Below the pieces are notes generated by a model. The model saw only the letters and a list, made by a program, of their open reading frames with translations. It had not been told where the DNA came from and made no database searches. This document shows positions 16,776 to 24,492 of a stretch of 38,479 nucleotides of DNA, piece by piece (within the stretch, counting starts at the first letter, position 1; every line of letters starts with the position of its first letter). Origin of the DNA: an uncultured Demequina sp. (GTDB taxonomy: Bacteria > Actinomycetota > Actinomycetes > Actinomycetales > Demequinaceae); the NCBI GenBank assembly GCA_937925595.1, contig CALALQ010000233.1, positions 1 through 38,479 of the forward strand, written 5' to 3'. Made by a program: the position numbers and the translations under genes.

Positions 16776-17950
16776 AGCCTTTCGCGCTCGTCGCCGGTGC
16801 GATCACGCTGTTGCTGATCGCCCTGGCTGACCCTTTCGGCGAGGACGGTACGCCGGGCACGCCGTGGGCGGCGGCAGAGAGGTTCCACACCGCGCCTGCG
16901 TTCGCATCGCCGGCGTCGCAGACGCCCAGGCCCACCGCAACACCTGCGCCGCCGGATGCTGCCTGGCCGATGCCGGTCAGGCTGGCCATCGGTCAGCGGA
17001 TCGTAAGCGGTTATCGTGGGCCTCGTCCTCCCGCCAGTGTGCTTCAGGCGGTTCGCGCTGGGCGCATCGGCGGTGTGATCCTGTTCGCCGAGAACGTACC
17101 CACGCCGAGCGCCGCACGGCGCGCGGTTCGGTCGTTGCAGGCAGCGGCCAGATCGGGCGGGCGTCCTCCGCTGCTGATCATGATCGATCAGGAAGGCGGC
17201 AAGGTTCGCCGTCTCATGAGCCTCCCGCCGCACATGAGCCCGGCGCAGATGGGTACGACCCCGGGCCCGGCGGCGACCGCGGAGTCTCAAGGCCGCCGCA
17301 CAGGCGCCGCGCTCCGGCGGCTCGGGATCAACGTCAACCTCGCGCCGGTAGCGGACGTTCCCGAGCAGTCCACTTCGTTTCTGGGAGAGCGCGCGTTCTC
17401 GCGTTCGCGGGACGTGGTGGCACGGGCGGCATGTGGTTTCGCCACTGGCCTTTCGGCGACCGGGGTGGCGCCAACGCTCAAGCACTTCCCAGGGCTCGGC
17501 CGTGCTGATGGCAATACGGACCTGCAAGCGGTTGAGGTGACGGCTCGCCGTGGCACGCTGCTCGCAGATCTCGGTGCCTACGAGCGCTGCGCGGAGACCG
17601 TCCCCTTGGTGATGCTCTCCAGCGCGTCCTACCCCGCTCTGGGAATCCGAGGACCCGCGGTGCTCGATCGGCGGGCGTACAGACTGCTGAAGACGACCGG
17701 CTTCAAGGGCTTGACGATCACCGACGCGTTTGACACGTCTGCGATCGCGGCACACGCGCGGCCCGCGCGGCGTGCACTGGCTGCGGGGGTGGATCTGCTC
17801 CTGTATGGCCGCAACGAAGCGGGTGCGCGGCTGGCGTACGCACGCCTCGTAGCTGATGCACGTGCGGGTCACCTGTCGGTGAGGGCATTGCGCGCCGAGG
17901 CAGAACGCGTGATCGCGTTCAAGCAATCACTTGCGGACGCTGGACGCTGA
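16769..17950 (+). CDS. Membrane-anchored glycoside hydrolase family 3 N-terminal domain protein
   Basis: About 393 aa. GTG at 16769 is preferred because a GGTGGAG site sits ahead of it and translation then opens with a hydrophobic anchor (LKPFALVAGAITLLLIAL). A Pro/Ala/Thr-rich linker follows, then a GH3 TIM barrel: GGVILFAENV, LLIMIDQEGGKVRRL, NVNLAPVADV, KHFPGLGRADGNTDL and ITDAFDTSAI. NagZ-type enzymes cleave N-acetylglucosaminyl bonds. The loop that carries a catalytic His in NagZ (KHFPGHG...DSH) here reads GNTDL, so the classical dyad is missing. The Asp nucleophile candidate in ITDAF is kept. It could be an atypical cell-wall hydrolase or a glycan-binding protein. It overlaps GTPase B by 7 nt. 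Confidence 0.75.
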   Translation: MLKPFALVAGAITLLLIALADPFGEDGTPGTPWAAAERFHTAPAFASPASQTPRPTATPAPPDAAWPMPVRLAIGQRIVSGYRGPRPPASVLQAVRAGRIGGVILFAENVPTPSAARRAVRSLQAAARSGGRPPLLIMIDQEGGKVRRLMSLPPHMSPAQMGTTPGPAATAESQGRRTGAALRRLGINVNLAPVADVPEQSTSFLGERAFSRSRDVVARAACGFATGLSATGVAPTLKHFPGLGRADGNTDLQAVEVTARRGTLLADLGAYERCAETVPLVMLSSASYPALGIRGPAVLDRRAYRLLKTTGFKGLTITDAFDTSAIAAHARPARRALAAGVDLLLYGRNEAGARLAYARLVADARAGHLSVRALRAEAERVIAFKQSLADAGR

Positions 17951-17955
17951 CAGCA

Positions 17956-18408
17956 ATGGCGCGGCGGCTGATTCTGATTGACTCGCCACGTCGGCTTCTG
18001 GATGGCGCTACGCCCATCGAGCGCGGGTATCCCCGTGGGTATACGCCCGACGAGATGCGTTCATGGGCGGCTGACCTGGAGCGCTACTACGCCACGCCGG
18101 CCGCAGAGCTTGCGCGTTGGAGGTCAGCTCCGTCTGAGACGCTGACTCCCGATGAGCGTCGGGTCGTGACCGTGTATGAGAAGTACTTCGTCGCGGCCGA
18201 AAGAGGGATCAAAGGCACGCTGCGTGACGACGGGAAGATCGAGCTCAGCGGGGGCCGCCATCGGGCCGCGTACCTGATGGAACAGGGGACGACGCCGATC
18301 CCCGTGTGGGTGAGCGCACGCGAGGAGCGGGAGCTGGACGCGCTCGAAGGACGCGGACGTGGACATACCCGGAACCGAAGTGACGATCGAGGTGAGCGAC
18401 GTGGGTGA
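17956..18408 (+). CDS. Small protein with ParB/sulfiredoxin-like fold signature
   Basis: 150 aa, starting 5 nt after the GH3 stop. The segment KGTLRDDGKIELSGGRHRAA, followed by YLMEQGTTPIPVWV, is the pattern of a ParB N-terminal-like domain: glycine strand, then a 'GrHRa' turn, a helix, and an 'ipv.v' strand. The N-terminal half is helical (TPDEMRSWAADLERYY). The C-terminal end is Arg/Gly/Asp-rich. In ParB this fold binds CTP; other members are nucleases or kinases. Together with the downstream VirD4-like gene it may point to DNA handling, but the identification is from the motif only. Confidence 0.5.
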   Translation: MARRLILIDSPRRLLDGATPIERGYPRGYTPDEMRSWAADLERYYATPAAELARWRSAPSETLTPDERRVVTVYEKYFVAAERGIKGTLRDDGKIELSGGRHRAAYLMEQGTTPIPVWVSAREERELDALEGRGRGHTRNRSDDRGERRG

Positions 18409-18616
18409 ACGTGGCGGTGGCGACAGGTTGCAGAACTGGAACGAACAGCCACGGGAGCCGGACCAGCGCGAGCGAGTGGCACCGAAACTCGGTCGGACTG
18501 CGGTCAACGGCGCCCGACGTCACGAGCGACAGGAGCGGGCCGCTCGCACCGCGGGCCGGCTCGCCACAGAACGGGCGACCCGGGACGAACCGCCGCGTGA
18601 GGAGCGGCCGCGCTGA
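18359..18616 (+). CDS. Small charged hypothetical protein coupled to the VirD4-like gene
   Basis: 85 aa, GTG start inside the end of the ParB-like gene, ending in a TGA whose last base is the A of the next ATG (TGATG). The peptide opens MDIPGTEVTIEVSDVGERGG and then becomes strongly charged (Arg, Glu) with no membrane segment. It matches no family I know. The tight overlap at both ends supports a real gene, since it otherwise leaves a 208-nt gap in an operon without gaps. It could be an adaptor of the following ATPase. Confidence 0.5.
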   Translation: MDIPGTEVTIEVSDVGERGGGDRLQNWNEQPREPDQRERVAPKLGRTAVNGARRHERQERAARTAGRLATERATRDEPPREERPR

Positions 18617-20142
18617 TGTGGGGCGCCTACAAGCTGGGCGGCAAAGCGATCCTGGGAGGCGCTCGAGCGGGTGCGCAGCTCGGCGAGGGACTGGCCACGC
18701 AGTGGGCCCTGCACGCCGCGGGCCGTGGCGCGCGGCGTGGACTGCTGGCGCCAGGGGATCCCACGCCTCCCCCAACCGCTCCGACGGACTACTTCGACTA
18801 CCGCGGTGTCGCTACCTGGCGCGAAGCGCAGCCGCTGAGCGATGGCCAGTTTCCGGTCGGTGCGTTCGCCGACCTGGCCAAGCGCAAGTTTCGTGGTCCG
18901 ATCGGCTTGCCTGGGCAAGTGATGAACCGGCACGCCGTGATCGTCGGCCCAGCCGGCTCGGGCAAGACGCAGAGTCTGCTGATTCCCTGGATGTACGCAG
19001 CGCTTGACTCTGGCTGGTCCGTCGTCTCGGTCGACGTCAAAGGCGACCTGCTCGAGGACTTCCTTCGGTTCAAGGAGACGTTCGGCGCAGGCACGCTTGG
19101 TGCGCGGATGACCAAGTGGGACTTCATGAACCCTCTGCAGTCCGCGCCGTGGGAGTTTCTGCGCGAGTTGAGTGACGACGCGCGCGTCGACGCTGCGGTC
19201 ACGGCGATCCTCGGCCGTCGAGAGCAACGGTCGGGAACCGATCCCTTCTTCTACCAGCGCGACTACCGGACGCTGCGCGGCTTGCTCGAGTTCGCGCGCG
19301 CTGCGCTTCCGAACGCTCGGACCCCCTCCGACCTCCTGCGTGCGCTCGAGGACGACATGAAGCTCGACGCGGCGGTGAAGCAACATCCGCGCGCGCCAGG
19401 CGTCGCCGACCTGCAGTCCGTTCTGCGCTATCCGGAGGCCGAGTACCCAAAGGTCATCAGCGGCGTGGTGGCCGCACTGGCGCCACTGACCGGCGCGGGA
19501 ATCAGCGCGGTGATGCGTTCGGCCCCGAGTCGTCCTTCGCTGGATCTTGAACATGTCCTGGATGACCACCATCTACTGATCGTCTCGGCGCCTCTGCGGG
19601 GCGGCCAGGTGTCGGAGACGCTCTCGAGCTTGCTGATGAATCAGCTCAAACAGCGCCTGTACGAGCGGTTTGGGCAGAAGCGCCGGCCCACGCTGATCGT
19701 GATCGACGAGGCTCCGCAGATCAGCGACCGTGTTGACCTCGCACAGTTGCTCGAGGTCTCGCGATCTGCCGGGGCGGGCGTGGTGCTCGCGATGCAGGAC
19801 GTCGCGCAGATAAAGGATGAGAACGAGCGATCCTCGATCCTCTCCAATGCAGCGGCGTTCGCCATCCTGCCCGGCGCAAGCCCGAAAAGCGTAGGTGAGT
19901 TCTCCAACCGCCTCGGGCAACGCTTCGAGCGCACCGTGGACCTTAACGTGGGTGGCCGCGGCGGGTTTGGTGGCTCGCAGACGTCGCAGAACTATCGCAC
20001 CGAGTCCGTTCCGGTCCTGCGCGAGCGCGAGATCATGCAACCTCCGGTCGGCGAGCGCGCCGCGCTGCTTCACGTGAAGGCCGCTGAGCTGGGGATCACC
20101 CCAAAGCCACTTCTGGTGGAGATGCACCGTGAGATGACGTGA
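18616..20142 (+). CDS. VirD4/TraD-like P-loop ATPase (conjugative coupling protein family)
   Basis: 508 aa. Walker A GPAGSGKT (111-118), a DVKGDL strand typical of VirD4/TraG proteins shortly after it, and Walker B LIVIDEAP with the acidic pair at 364-365. The region FFYQRDYRTLRGLLEFARAA is typical of the all-alpha insertion of coupling proteins, and VVLAMQDVAQIKDE matches the 'qs.aQl...Yg' motif that follows Walker B. There are no clear transmembrane helices at the N terminus, only a mildly hydrophobic Gly/Ala segment, so membrane attachment would need partners. The family hexamerises and pumps DNA or protein substrates. No relaxase or other conjugation gene accompanies it, so transfer of a plasmid is not the obvious role. 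It is the last gene of the cluster. Confidence 0.85.
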   Translation: MWGAYKLGGKAILGGARAGAQLGEGLATQWALHAAGRGARRGLLAPGDPTPPPTAPTDYFDYRGVATWREAQPLSDGQFPVGAFADLAKRKFRGPIGLPGQVMNRHAVIVGPAGSGKTQSLLIPWMYAALDSGWSVVSVDVKGDLLEDFLRFKETFGAGTLGARMTKWDFMNPLQSAPWEFLRELSDDARVDAAVTAILGRREQRSGTDPFFYQRDYRTLRGLLEFARAALPNARTPSDLLRALEDDMKLDAAVKQHPRAPGVADLQSVLRYPEAEYPKVISGVVAALAPLTGAGISAVMRSAPSRPSLDLEHVLDDHHLLIVSAPLRGGQVSETLSSLLMNQLKQRLYERFGQKRRPTLIVIDEAPQISDRVDLAQLLEVSRSAGAGVVLAMQDVAQIKDENERSSILSNAAAFAILPGASPKSVGEFSNRLGQRFERTVDLNVGGRGGFGGSQTSQNYRTESVPVLREREIMQPPVGERAALLHVKAAELGITPKPLLVEMHREMT

Positions 20143-20143
20143 T

Positions 20144-20198
20144 CTCGTAACTTGGTGCGTGTCGTGATCTGTTCGCGACGGCACGACTCGCTTACGAG
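20144..20198 (+). terminator. Nested inverted repeats after the last cluster gene
   Basis: CTCGTAA (20144-20150) pairs with TTACGAG (20192-20198). Inside lies a smaller GTCGTG (20161-20166) / CACGAC (20182-20187) hairpin. There is no T-tract, but GC-rich actinobacterial terminators often lack one. The right outer arm overlaps the first bases of direct repeat copy 2, so it may also mark the edge of the inserted segment. Confidence 0.35.
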
Positions 20199-20280
20199 GT
20201 CGATCCGGAGCGCGGGGCGCTGCTGATCGCCCACCGCCGCGAGGAGCTCGCCCTGGCCGACCGCTTCGTGAAGCTCGCGC
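20197..20280 (+). repeat. Direct repeat copy 2 (ABC-like gene tail)
   Basis: It matches window positions 1-84 with about four substitutions. The reading frame VDPERGALLIAHRREELALA is kept, but after position 20280 the sequence runs into unrelated DNA and the frame continues to a TAG at 20337-20339. There is no gene body upstream of it: the preceding bases belong to the spacer after the VirD4-like gene. It is therefore a detached 3' fragment. Confidence 0.85.
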
Positions 20281-20294
20281 GACGCCCGAACGCC

Positions 20295-20315
20295 CGCCCG
20301 GCATCGTGCCGGGCG
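20295..20315 (-). terminator. Hairpin terminator of the subtilase gene
   Basis: A 9-bp perfect stem CGCCCGGCA / TGCCGGGCG with a 3-nt loop, 20 bp beyond the subtilase stop codon as read on the minus strand. No T-tract follows. Confidence 0.55.
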
Positions 20316-20335
20316 TGCCTCCGGCCGCTTCCCCC

Positions 20336-21937
20336 TTAGCTGGTCAGCGTGACCGTGCCGTAGAGGCGGTTGTCCGAGTCGAAGTTGCCGCCGCTCATGC
20401 GGAAGCCGTACTTGTCACCGGGCTGCAGATCGAACGTGGCCGTGCCGCTGTAGTCGAACCCGCCGGACGGCGCCGCGCAGCAGTTGACGGGGCCCGCGGC
20501 GTTGAGGGTCCGCTTGTTGATCTCGACGCCGTTGCGGATCACGAACTGCTCGATCGAGACGCGGACCTGGAACCAGGCGTGGTAGCCGTTGTAGCGGTAG
20601 TTCAGCGTCTGCCGGCGAGCGCTCTTGGCGGTGTTGGAGAAGGTCCAGCTGCCGTCGAAGCCGGCGGCGGAGTAGCTCATGCTGTCACCGCTGACGAACG
20701 TCGTGCCCGTCCCGGTGGCGGTCCAGGGCCCGTCCAAGTTGTCCACGAACAGCAGGCGGTTCGGGGTGCCGGAGCCGGGACCGGCGATCTTGTGCAGGGT
20801 CGCGGCGTTCAGGAGCCGCTCCTTGACGTACTGCGGCGGGAGGGTCGGGCTCCCGGCGAGGATCAGGGCGGCGGCGCCCGCGACGTGCGGGGCGGCCATC
20901 GAGGTGCCGCTGATGGTGTTGGTGGCCGTGTCGGTGCCGATCCAGGCGGACGTGATGTTCTCACCCGGCGCGAAGATGTCGGTGCAGGAGCCGTAGTTGG
21001 AGAACCCGGAGCGCGCGTCGCTGGAGTTGGAGGCGTTGACGGTGATCGCCTCGGGCGTGCGGGCCGGGGTGTAGTTGCAGGCGTTGTCGGCGGAGTTGCC
21101 GGAGGCGATCGAGTACACGACGCCGTCGGCGATCGAGCGGCGCACGGCGTCCTCGAGGGCCGTGTTGGCACCGGAGGCGCCGAGGCTCATGTTCGCGACC
21201 GCGGGCTGGCCCGCCTGATGGTGCGTGGTGACCCAGTCGACGCCGGCGATGACGCCCGCGAGCGTGCCGTTGCCGCCGCAGTTGAGCACCTTGACGGCGA
21301 TCAGCTTGACGCCCTTGGCCACGCCGTGCTGGGCGCCGCCGACCGTGCCGGCCACGTGCGTGCCGTGCCCGTTGCAGTCGGTGTTGGTGGCGTCGACCGT
21401 GTTCGTGCCCCAGCTCGCACGGCCGCCGAACGCGCTGTGCGTGGTGCGGATGCCGGTGTCGATGATGTACGCGGTGACGTTGGACGCCGTGCTGGGGTAC
21501 GTGAACGTGCCGGTGAGCGGCAGGTTGCGCTGGTCGATGCGATCCAGGCCCCACGAGAAGACCGGCGACTGCGTGGCCAGCGCCGTGACCGTCCGGTCCT
21601 GCTCGACGTAGGCGACGGCCGGGTCGGCGGCGAGCGCCTTCGCGTCCTCCTCGCTCATCTCGGCCGAGAAGCCCTGGACCGTGCTCGAGTAGCGATGGGT
21701 GAGGTCGGCGTCGTGCTCGTCGGTGAGCTCCTCGATGACGCTCGAGGCCTGGCGCTTGCTCAGGTCCTCGTCGAGGACCACGATGTAGCGGTCCTCGATC
21801 GCGTTCTTGGCGTTCTCGCCGAGGATCTCGCCGTCGGCGGCCGAGGCGCCGGCCGCGCCGGCCGCGAGCAGGCCGGCAGCCGCGAGCACGGTGGCGCGGG
21901 TGAAGCGACGACGGAGGGGAGCGACCAGCTTCGTCAT
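20336..21937 (-). CDS. Secreted subtilisin-like serine protease (S8) with inhibitor I9 propeptide
   Basis: 533 aa. The start at 21937 is preferred over an upstream in-frame codon because AGGAG lies 5 nt ahead and translation then opens with a twin-Arg-poor but classical signal peptide (basic MTKLVAPLRRR, then LAAAGLLAAGAAGASA). An I9-type propeptide follows (YIVVLDEDLSKRQASSVIEE to AYVEQD). The catalytic triad is complete: Asp in AYIIDTG (about 160), His in NGHGTHVAGT (about 193) and Ser in SGTSMAAPHVA (about 343). A C-terminal beta-rich domain of about 130 aa (from NLDGPW) probably acts in stability or binding. It is a broad extracellular protease, and the gene is followed by a hairpin terminator. 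Confidence 0.95.
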   Translation of the reverse strand: MTKLVAPLRRRFTRATVLAAAGLLAAGAAGASAADGEILGENAKNAIEDRYIVVLDEDLSKRQASSVIEELTDEHDADLTHRYSSTVQGFSAEMSEEDAKALAADPAVAYVEQDRTVTALATQSPVFSWGLDRIDQRNLPLTGTFTYPSTASNVTAYIIDTGIRTTHSAFGGRASWGTNTVDATNTDCNGHGTHVAGTVGGAQHGVAKGVKLIAVKVLNCGGNGTLAGVIAGVDWVTTHHQAGQPAVANMSLGASGANTALEDAVRRSIADGVVYSIASGNSADNACNYTPARTPEAITVNASNSSDARSGFSNYGSCTDIFAPGENITSAWIGTDTATNTISGTSMAAPHVAGAAALILAGSPTLPPQYVKERLLNAATLHKIAGPGSGTPNRLLFVDNLDGPWTATGTGTTFVSGDSMSYSAAGFDGSWTFSNTAKSARRQTLNYRYNGYHAWFQVRVSIEQFVIRNGVEINKRTLNAAGPVNCCAAPSGGFDYSGTATFDLQPGDKYGFRMSGGNFDSDNRLYGTVTLTS

Positions 21938-22047
21938 CTCGTCTCCTGAGAGGGTGGGGAGAATGGGCACGGCCCGAACCAGACCAGAGCCCGCTGACCT
22001 CTCACGGACGAGCGGCTGACGCGCGTTCGTCAGCGGCGCGTCAGCGG

Positions 22048-22096
22048 CCGCGAGGAACCCGCCCTCGCGGACCGCGTCGTGAAGCTGGCGCAGTGA
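22048..22096 (+). repeat. Third, diverged partial copy of the ABC-like gene tail
   Basis: The frame reads REEPALADRVVKLAQ followed by TGA (22094-22096), matching REELALADRVVRLAQ-stop at the end of copy 1. Nucleotide identity to positions 41-89 is roughly 80-85% by eye. It keeps the original stop codon that copy 2 has lost. There is no gene body before it. Confidence 0.75.
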
Positions 22097-22107
22097 CGCG
22101 GTCCGCT

Positions 22108-22133
22108 GGGCGGGGCGACCGAGCGCCCCGCCC
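22108..22133 (-). terminator. Strong hairpin terminator of the M28 peptidase gene
   Basis: A perfect 10-bp stem GGGCGGGGCG / CGCCCCGCCC with a 6-nt loop, 15 bp beyond the peptidase stop codon on the minus strand. It is GC-only and lacks a T-tract. Confidence 0.65.
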
Positions 22134-22147
22134 GATGGAGCCGAGGA

Positions 22148-24400
22148 CTACGGGTTGGTGGTGCTCAGCGTGAAGGTGAGCGTCTTGCCGTAGCTACCGG
22201 TACGCAGCGGGTCGTTGGCGCCGATCGCCTGGCTGAACCCGACCGTGACCGGATCGTTGGCCACCGGACCGTCGTAGGTCAGCAGCGGCAGCGGCGACGA
22301 GCCGATGTCCCCGAACGCACCCGCCGGGGTCGACGCGTTGGACGCACGCGCCTGCAGCGGCCGCGCCAGCGAGAAGCTGCCGTTGACCAGGTGGCCGGTG
22401 GCGACCGGGCTGCCGTCGGCGACCGTCAGCAGCGCGTCGCCGGCCGTCGAGGTCACGACGCCCGTGGTGGACGCCAGGTAGGTGTTCGCCACGCCCGGGA
22501 TGAACGGGCTGAAGGCGGCCGCGCCGGCCAGCTCGAGCGACAGGGTCGCGGAAACCGTGCCGCCGACCTCGCCGTTGGCGCCGGTCAGCGCCAGCGTCAC
22601 GGACTCGTCGCCGTCGACTTCGACATCGGCGACGGTCGCCACGGCGCCGCCCTTGGAGAGCGTGAAGTCGCACGTCACGTGCGGCACGCGCACCTCGAGG
22701 TAGCCGTCGGCGTCGGTGGTGCCGAAGTCGCGCACGCCGTCACCGCAGTCGCCGAGGACCTTCACCCCGGCTGCGGGCTGACCCGAGCCGTCGGTGACGT
22801 CGACGTCGACCTTGTTGAGCGAGTTCCAGATGTAGGAGGCGCCGATGACGTCCAGCTGCTCCTGCAGGTAGATCTGCGAGACGTTGTCCATCGCGTCACG
22901 CGCGGAGTGGTAGACGGGCTCGGTCTGGTAGCTGCAGCCCGTGCAGTTCGAGCCGGTGCCCGTGTTGCAGAGGCCGCTGGCGGCCTTGCGGTAGTCCAGG
23001 TGGATGAACAGCGCCGCCGGGATGCCGGCGTTGTGGAACGGCACGTGGTCGGACTGCGACAGCTTGCACTGGTCGAAGTAGCCGCCGGGGCCGGTCGTGA
23101 TACCGCTGCGCTGGGCGGCCTTGAAGGCCTCCTCGGTCACGCGGTTCGGGTTGCCGTCGACCGTCAGCGCCCACAGCTTGGCGGGAGCGTACGTCGTGCC
23201 GGTCATGTCCATCTGCCACTGGCCGATGTAGCGCTCGGCCTCGGCGCTCTTGGTGCGCGGCGTGGCGACCTGGTTCGGCGTCAGCGGGTTGTTGTCGTGA
23301 TCCGTGCTGACGTACAGGTGGTCGTTGCCCCACGCGGTGGAGCCGGTCAGGCCCTGCTCCTCGCCGCCGAAGCCGCCGAAGCGCAGCTCCTTGTCGAGCG
23401 GCACGTCCTTCATGACGCGCGCGACCTCGAGCCAGATGCCCTCGCCCGTGGCGTCGTCATGCGCGCCCGGCGAGCCGAACGTCGAGTCGATGTGACCGCC
23501 CATACCGACGATCGGCGCGGTGTCGTCGACATCGCCGACGGCCTGCTTCTCCGCGGTGATGACCGCGCGCGTCGACAGGCCGGGAGCGTCGACGGTGGCC
23601 GACGAGTTGGCGGTGACGGTCTCGGTGGCGATCGTCAGCGTCAGCTTCTTCTGATCCGCGCACCAGGGGCCGTTCTGCGTCGGGCCGATGGTGCCGCCCG
23701 GGTGCGGGTCGAACACCGAGCCGTCGGGGCCCGGGGTGCACAGCAGCTCCTTGATCGTGTCCGAGTGCACGTCGGCGGAGGACACGACCGGGATGGTCGC
23801 CGCGGTGGCGAGCGTGAACGCGCCCTGCGGGGACGCGCCGGTGCCCATGTTGATCACGCCGATCGCGCCGGCGGCCGTGGCGTTGACGACCGCGGTGTTG
23901 AGCGCCGCGCCCGTGACGTTGTTGATCGCCACGATCTTGCCGGCCGTCGCCGCCGGGAAGTCAGCCGGGCTGGCGCCGCTGTTGTTGATCCAGATGACCT
24001 CGCCGCTGATCGGCGTGTCGTAGCCGGTCATCTTCGAGTTGCCGGCGGCGCGCATGATCCAGGTCGGACCGGGATACAGCTTGGTGTCCGGGGAGCGCAC
24101 CACGCCCGACGACGTCGTCGCCGACCCGTGGTACTGGTCGATCTTCGTCTGGTAGCCGAACGCGTCCATCTGCTGCTTCAACCACTCGGCGGCCTGGTCC
24201 TCCTGGCGCGTGCCGGAGAAGCGGCCGCCGATGTCCTCCGCGAGATGACGGACGGTCTCGTACGAGTTGGCAGCGTCGAGCTTGCCGACGAGCTCGTCGT
24301 AGTAGCTCGGCTTTGGCGTCTGCGCGGTGGCAGGGCCGGCGAAGATGCCGAACGCAGCTATGGCGGCCGTCGCCGTCGCTGCGCGGAACGCGTGCTTCAT
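22148..24400 (-). CDS. Secreted M28-family zinc metallopeptidase with PA-like insert and shared C-terminal domain
   Basis: 750 aa. The signal peptide ends in ATAQ near residue 27. The ATG has AGGGA ahead of it. A PA-like segment (about 120-280) precedes the peptidase core. Zinc ligand and catalytic motifs are present: GGHIDST (His about 302), AHDDATG (bridging Asp), FGGEEQG (catalytic Glu and ligand Glu), QMDMTG (Asp) and PVYHSARD (His). M28 enzymes are amino- or carboxypeptidases with two zinc ions. After the core comes a carboxypeptidase-regulatory-like beta domain (VDVDVTDGSGQPAAGVKV), then about 140 residues shared with the proteins at 33628 and 36930, ending TYGKTLTFTL-type (here GSYGKTLTFTLSTTNP). 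Confidence 0.92.
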   Translation of the reverse strand: MKHAFRAATATAAIAAFGIFAGPATAQTPKPSYYDELVGKLDAANSYETVRHLAEDIGGRFSGTRQEDQAAEWLKQQMDAFGYQTKIDQYHGSATTSSGVVRSPDTKLYPGPTWIMRAAGNSKMTGYDTPISGEVIWINNSGASPADFPAATAGKIVAINNVTGAALNTAVVNATAAGAIGVINMGTGASPQGAFTLATAATIPVVSSADVHSDTIKELLCTPGPDGSVFDPHPGGTIGPTQNGPWCADQKKLTLTIATETVTANSSATVDAPGLSTRAVITAEKQAVGDVDDTAPIVGMGGHIDSTFGSPGAHDDATGEGIWLEVARVMKDVPLDKELRFGGFGGEEQGLTGSTAWGNDHLYVSTDHDNNPLTPNQVATPRTKSAEAERYIGQWQMDMTGTTYAPAKLWALTVDGNPNRVTEEAFKAAQRSGITTGPGGYFDQCKLSQSDHVPFHNAGIPAALFIHLDYRKAASGLCNTGTGSNCTGCSYQTEPVYHSARDAMDNVSQIYLQEQLDVIGASYIWNSLNKVDVDVTDGSGQPAAGVKVLGDCGDGVRDFGTTDADGYLEVRVPHVTCDFTLSKGGAVATVADVEVDGDESVTLALTGANGEVGGTVSATLSLELAGAAAFSPFIPGVANTYLASTTGVVTSTAGDALLTVADGSPVATGHLVNGSFSLARPLQARASNASTPAGAFGDIGSSPLPLLTYDGPVANDPVTVGFSQAIGANDPLRTGSYGKTLTFTLSTTNP

Positions 24401-24462
24401 GGATTCCCTCCGTGTTATCCCGGCGACGACGACAGACCCTCGCGCGCCGGAGGCTCAAAGCG

Positions 24463-24492
24463 ACAGTACCGCGAAGCGACACGCTGTCAACT
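24463..24492 (-). promoter_or_regulatory. Promoter for the M28 peptidase gene
   Basis: On the minus strand a perfect TTGACA (24487-24492) is followed after 18 nt by TACTGT (24463-24468), a good TAnnnT-type -10. It lies about 65 bp before the start codon. Confidence 0.5.

Noticed and set aside
499..20142. The cluster considered as an integrative conjugative element because of the VirD4-like gene
   Set aside because: No integrase, relaxase, VirB4-like ATPase or mating-pair genes were found, so a conjugative element is not supported.
20306..21949. A long open frame (547 codons) on the plus strand
   Set aside because: It lies antisense to the subtilase gene, which has a complete triad and signal peptide. 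The frame's Arg/Gly/Ala/Val bias is that of a shadow in GC-rich DNA.
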